DNA from: Zerene cesonia
Lineage: Eukaryota; Arthropoda; Insecta; Lepidoptera; Pieridae
Assembly: GCF_012273895.1 (NCBI RefSeq)
Contig: NC_052113.1
Coordinates: 1,364,001-1,428,000 of the forward strand
DNA length: 64,000 nt
Reading direction: 5' to 3'
Both the position numbers and the translations under genes were made by a program. Below the pieces are notes generated by a model. The model ran no database searches, was not told the DNA's origin, and was given only the letters and a program-made list of their open reading frames with translations. This document shows positions 60,876 through 64,000 of this stretch, in pieces; the stretch's first letter is position 1, and each line of letters begins with the position of its first letter.

Positions 60876-61106
60876 CTGGCCGCTCCTTTCAAAGCCGTCT
60901 CGTAAAAGTTGTCATTATTTCATTATTTCAACGTATTCATCGTAATTACCCCACCTCAGCGATGTTCCACATCCTACACAAAACACAACAATCCAATGAC
61001 AAACAGTTCGATAAACTTATAATTTGTTTTTTAAATTATACGTCGATATATGCACGGAGGAAACGGCGTGGACACGTACTCCCAGTGCGGAGGTTTGGTA
61101 CAGACT
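60876..61106 (-). other. Candidate non-coding first exon of the 5-HT1 gene
   Basis: On the minus strand the segment ends GGCCAG|gtgagttat at 60876/60875, a full-consensus donor. It begins near a TCAGT arthropod initiator (61108-61104, A+1 at 61106). It contains several ATGs with short frames and no long frame in this orientation, so it would be a 5'UTR exon. Spliced to 18182 it would place about 250 nt of leader before the ATG. This is inference from signals only. A different first exon, or additional UTR exons in between, is possible. Confidence 0.4.
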
Positions 61107-61205
61107 GAGGGATTGGGTGGCGCTCGTGGACCGTGCGCGCGAAAACAGTAAATTTTCGTTTTCACTCCTGCGGGTTCGCAAAAATTTGGTTCTGCACACG
61201 TTTTT
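61100..61205 (-). promoter_or_regulatory. Candidate core promoter of the 5-HT1 gene
   Basis: This is a locally GC-rich patch in an AT-rich background, with several CG dinucleotides (cgcgcgc, tcgcgc, acccgc). It directly precedes a TCAGT initiator on the minus strand. No TATA box is seen about 30 bp upstream. At +28 to +32 the sequence is GTACG, matching four of five positions of the DPE consensus RGWYV. This would be a TATA-less Inr/DPE-like promoter. Confidence 0.35.
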
Positions 61206-62080
61206 GTAGCTAAATTGTTCTTTTAGTTGGCGGCGTGTTTGCGCTCAGCGTATAATGCCTAATGGTACATATGGGGATATATCTTCTTTGGAAATTGCTC
61301 CAGCTTACATAACGTTGGTTTGCGTGATATCATATTCAATAATATATCTTACAGGTTCTTGTTTTGGCGGCAATTGGTTGTGAGATTTCTTTTTAATATG
61401 AGAGGAATGTTACTGCTTTCGGTACTAATTTATTTTGCATATGAATCAGAAATTTGAAAATAAAATAGTGGTTTAGTGTTGAATATGATCTGGTATTCAT
61501 GTCACAGCTCAGAGTTAGCGTTTCGAGGAATAATATTTTTAGTGAAACTTTTTCTCAGTACTAATTTGAATATCTGCTTTGAAATTATTCGGTTCCCATC
61601 TCGTTGTGGGTAGTTTATTTAATTATTTATACTATATTTTCGAAATTTTATGTTTTATATCATATCTAAATTAGTATTTCAAATTATATATGATGTAAGG
61701 TAGGTATGATGGTTTACATTGCCTTCATTTGTTAAACTATTTAAAAAGTTTTTAATATTCATATTTAATTTCCCAGTATCTTCTTGATAAAAATGATATA
61801 ACACACAATTTGTTTTCCATCTGTCTAGTATTTGAAAAAAGTTGGTATAGAAAAGTAAGGCAGAATAGGAAACTAGTTTTTATACTAGGAAGTACCTGTA
61901 ATTAGTGTGGAACGGGACGGCATAGCACGGAGTTCAGAGATAAAATAGCAATATTTTTGTGCTACTGCATTTTTTAACCTGTGTAAATCAAAGCAGCCGG
62001 TCGAGTATTGATGAATATTCCAAGTGAATTAGACGGTCATTTGAAATAGTTTAGATAACGATTCAATTGTAACAGTTATA

Positions 62081-62392
62081 CATCATCATCATCATCATCA
62101 TCAGCCCATATATGTTCCCACTGCTGGGACACAGGCCTCCTATGAGGGTTCAGGCCATAATCTACCACGCTGGCCAAGTGCGGGTTGGCAGATGTCACAT
62201 GTCGTCGAACTTTTGATTCTCGGACATGCCGGTTTCCTCACGATGTTTTCCTTCACCGTGAGCAGTGGTGATGTTATTCTACATGCGCAGATAAATTGAA
62301 AAATCAATTTCTTTCCTGCACGCTTGCCTGGTCTCGAACCCCGACTTATCGATTTTGAAGTCCGAGGTTCTCACCACGGAGCCACCACTGCT
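62081..62392 (-). mobile_element. tRNA-derived SINE, full length
   Basis: Nearly identical to the copy at 41065-41375, with the same head, body and longer (TGA)n tail. The target-site duplication is taacagttata (62070-62080 and 62393-62403). It lies upstream of the candidate promoter. Confidence 0.88.
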
Positions 62393-63490
62393 TAACAGTT
62401 ATATGTTAATGGGCAATTATCGCTTTTCCACTTTCTGGGTTGGCTATGGACCGCGCGCCAATGGAGCGGAATATGTGAAAAGTTTGACGCTATTTATATA
62501 GAAGCGTTATGTACATATATATTTATTTGATTTTTATTTGCTTATTAGTATAAGAATTTCATTGTGGCTATATTATTTTTATTTGTATATTACACAATTG
62601 TTGGATTTTCTACTTTTAGTGCGAAATAAAGGTATGTCTATAACGTTTGGAATGATGTTGGTTTGGCAGATGGTTACAGTGAAGTCGCATGTGTTGTATG
62701 GGGACGTATTTCCCACACATTTCACTGATAGATTGTCTTTTCAGATGAGTCGGGCTTTTGCGATATGATCAAGTCTTCACCGGGCATTTAACTAAGGACT
62801 CCGATTGTTTAAGAGACGTCCATGATAAATAAAGATGTTATATGCTTTTGTCCGCGGCTTTGTCTGCGTTCAGATTGTAAATCTAAACCATTCTCTAATT
62901 CACCTGAAGAATCATCAATCCTTTCAACCGTCTAGGACTGATAAACGTACGCACACAATAAATACATACAATAGAATCTTATATAATAGGTCGGTAGTGT
63001 AGGCAATTCTTTAAAATTTGTCCAAGGTCAACAAACTGGTGGACCTGAGTTCACGTTAATATACATACCGATGTCCTCTCGCCAAGTCAAATGTTTGATT
63101 TTCTTTCACCGCCCGTGAATATTTGTTAAAAACTTAGTGCAGTCCAATGTTTCCACAACGCATTTTTGCTAACACTCCACTGGATAGACCATTTAGTTGA
63201 TGAACCAAATAACGGGGGTTTTATGATAGAAATGTGAGGCCGGTAGCAGATGGAATGGAGTTATTCGTATGATCTGATCCTATTTTAGCTCGCGCTGCCG
63301 GGATTTTGAATATTTGCCTACGCTCTGTTTATTTTAGGACAATGTAAAGTATTAGTCATACTCATTCATTTCTAAATTTATTTCAACGATATCTAGTACA
63401 GGTATGAGTAAATAGAATTTTCTAGAGTAAATAAAAGACTAAGGACCTTTTACTACAATATTTAAGAAGAGTATATTCCCGTGAATCTAT

Positions 63491-63725
63491 ACCTACTAAT
63501 ATATAAATGCGAAAGTAACAGACAAACTATCTTTCTATTGCTTAGAAGCGTCTAAAGTACTTAACTGATTTGGATGAAATTTTCTACATAAAAAACTAGA
63601 GACCGAGGAAAGGGCATAGGTTAGTTCATATCGTGATAATCTTAGGCAAATGGTAACCATAAGGACAAAATAAGGAATTTTATCCCTGCTTTGAATATGC
63701 ATGTGAAACAGCGAGAGAGAACTAG
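63491..63725 (+). mobile_element. Helitron-like relic
   Basis: tactaatatataaatgcgaa start and an end near gagagagaactag. Contains aactgatttggatgaaattt and aaagggcataggttagttca, matching the longer variant family. Decayed. Confidence 0.55.
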
Positions 63726-63927
63726 TCATATAAACATATATAGAATATTTATTAACAAATAAAATAAAAAAGAATATTCAATAACAAATAAAAACGTTTC
63801 TCTAAATGAGTTGCTAAGCGTAACTTGAGAACAGCTTATCTTAGTAACAAGGAAGGTTCTTATGCTGAGGAAACACACTACGAGTGCAATCGGACCGCTG
63901 CATAAAAAAGCCGTAGTTATTAAAACA

Positions 63928-64000
63928 CTAGCTGCGCCCCGCGGTTTCACCCGAGTAAGTCTGTATCCCATTCCAGTTGTCTAGCTATCTACGTACCAAA
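63928..64000 (-). mobile_element. Helitron-like element, cut by window end
   Basis: Starts with the CTAG end at 63928-63931 and the ccccgcggtttcacccg hairpin. An internal deletion joins gtctgtatccca to the ttccagttgtctag part. The rest lies outside the window. Confidence 0.7.

Larger units (their letters stand above)
61107..64000. other. Presumed upstream flank of the receptor gene
   Basis: Beyond the promoter candidate the DNA is AT-rich. It holds one intact SINE (62081-62392) and Helitron-like relics at 63491-63725 and 63928-64000. No coding frame with recognisable similarity is present. Confidence 0.5.

Noticed and set aside
60665..61108. 147-codon open frame on the plus strand
   Set aside because: It has no recognisable domain, an AT-rich codon pattern in its first two thirds, and runs antisense through the candidate first exon. 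Its length is plausible by chance in AT-rich DNA when stop codons happen to be sparse.

Overview
The window looks like part of a lepidopteran (moth or butterfly) genome. It is AT-rich, has long introns, and is packed with short interspersed elements of lepidopteran type: Helitron-like elements that begin TC and end CTAG between a host A and T, several tRNA-derived SINE families, and a poly-A repeat family with a GC-rich body. No bacterial, viral or CRISPR content was seen.

Only one protein-coding gene can be supported. It is a 5-HT1-type serotonin receptor (class A GPCR) on the minus strand. Five coding exons run from an ATG at 18164 down to a TAA at 955, and the joined product is 462 residues. 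The exons are 18119-18182 (18 nt of 5'UTR plus start), 12160-12336 (N-terminus and TM1), 3412-3545 (end of TM1 and TM2), 2878-2987 (ECL1 and TM3) and 955-1876 (DRY to C-terminus). Every junction is GT-AG and the reading frame stays open across all of them. An AATAAA at 595-590 is a plausible poly(A) signal. Because the ATG exon opens with a splice acceptor, at least one untranslated exon must lie further right. The best candidate is 60876-61106, which has a GC-rich upstream side, a TCAGT initiator and a CAG|gtgagt donor. If correct, the first intron is about 42.7 kb and the transcription unit fills nearly the whole window.

The layout is as follows. 1-589 is 3' flank, 590-1876 is the 3'UTR and last exon, 1877-3545 holds short introns and TM2/TM3 exons, and 3546-18118 holds two introns of 8.6 and 5.8 kb with repeats and one 1,000-N gap. 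18183-60875 is a repeat-rich stretch, probably the first intron, with a second 1,000-N gap. 61107-64000 is presumed promoter and upstream flank.

Points worth attention are: a 74-bp tandem copy of the TM1-coding segment just downstream of its own exon, with a new consensus splice donor; the same 68 bp at the right edge of both gaps, implying the same repeat broke the assembly twice; a head-to-head dimer of a tRNA-derived SINE forming an 89-bp-arm hairpin; a 54-bp perfect palindrome; and a TATAAATA-containing 113-bp tandem array. I found no convincing evidence for a wholly new biological system. Most open reading frames longer than 60 codons are chance or run through repeats.
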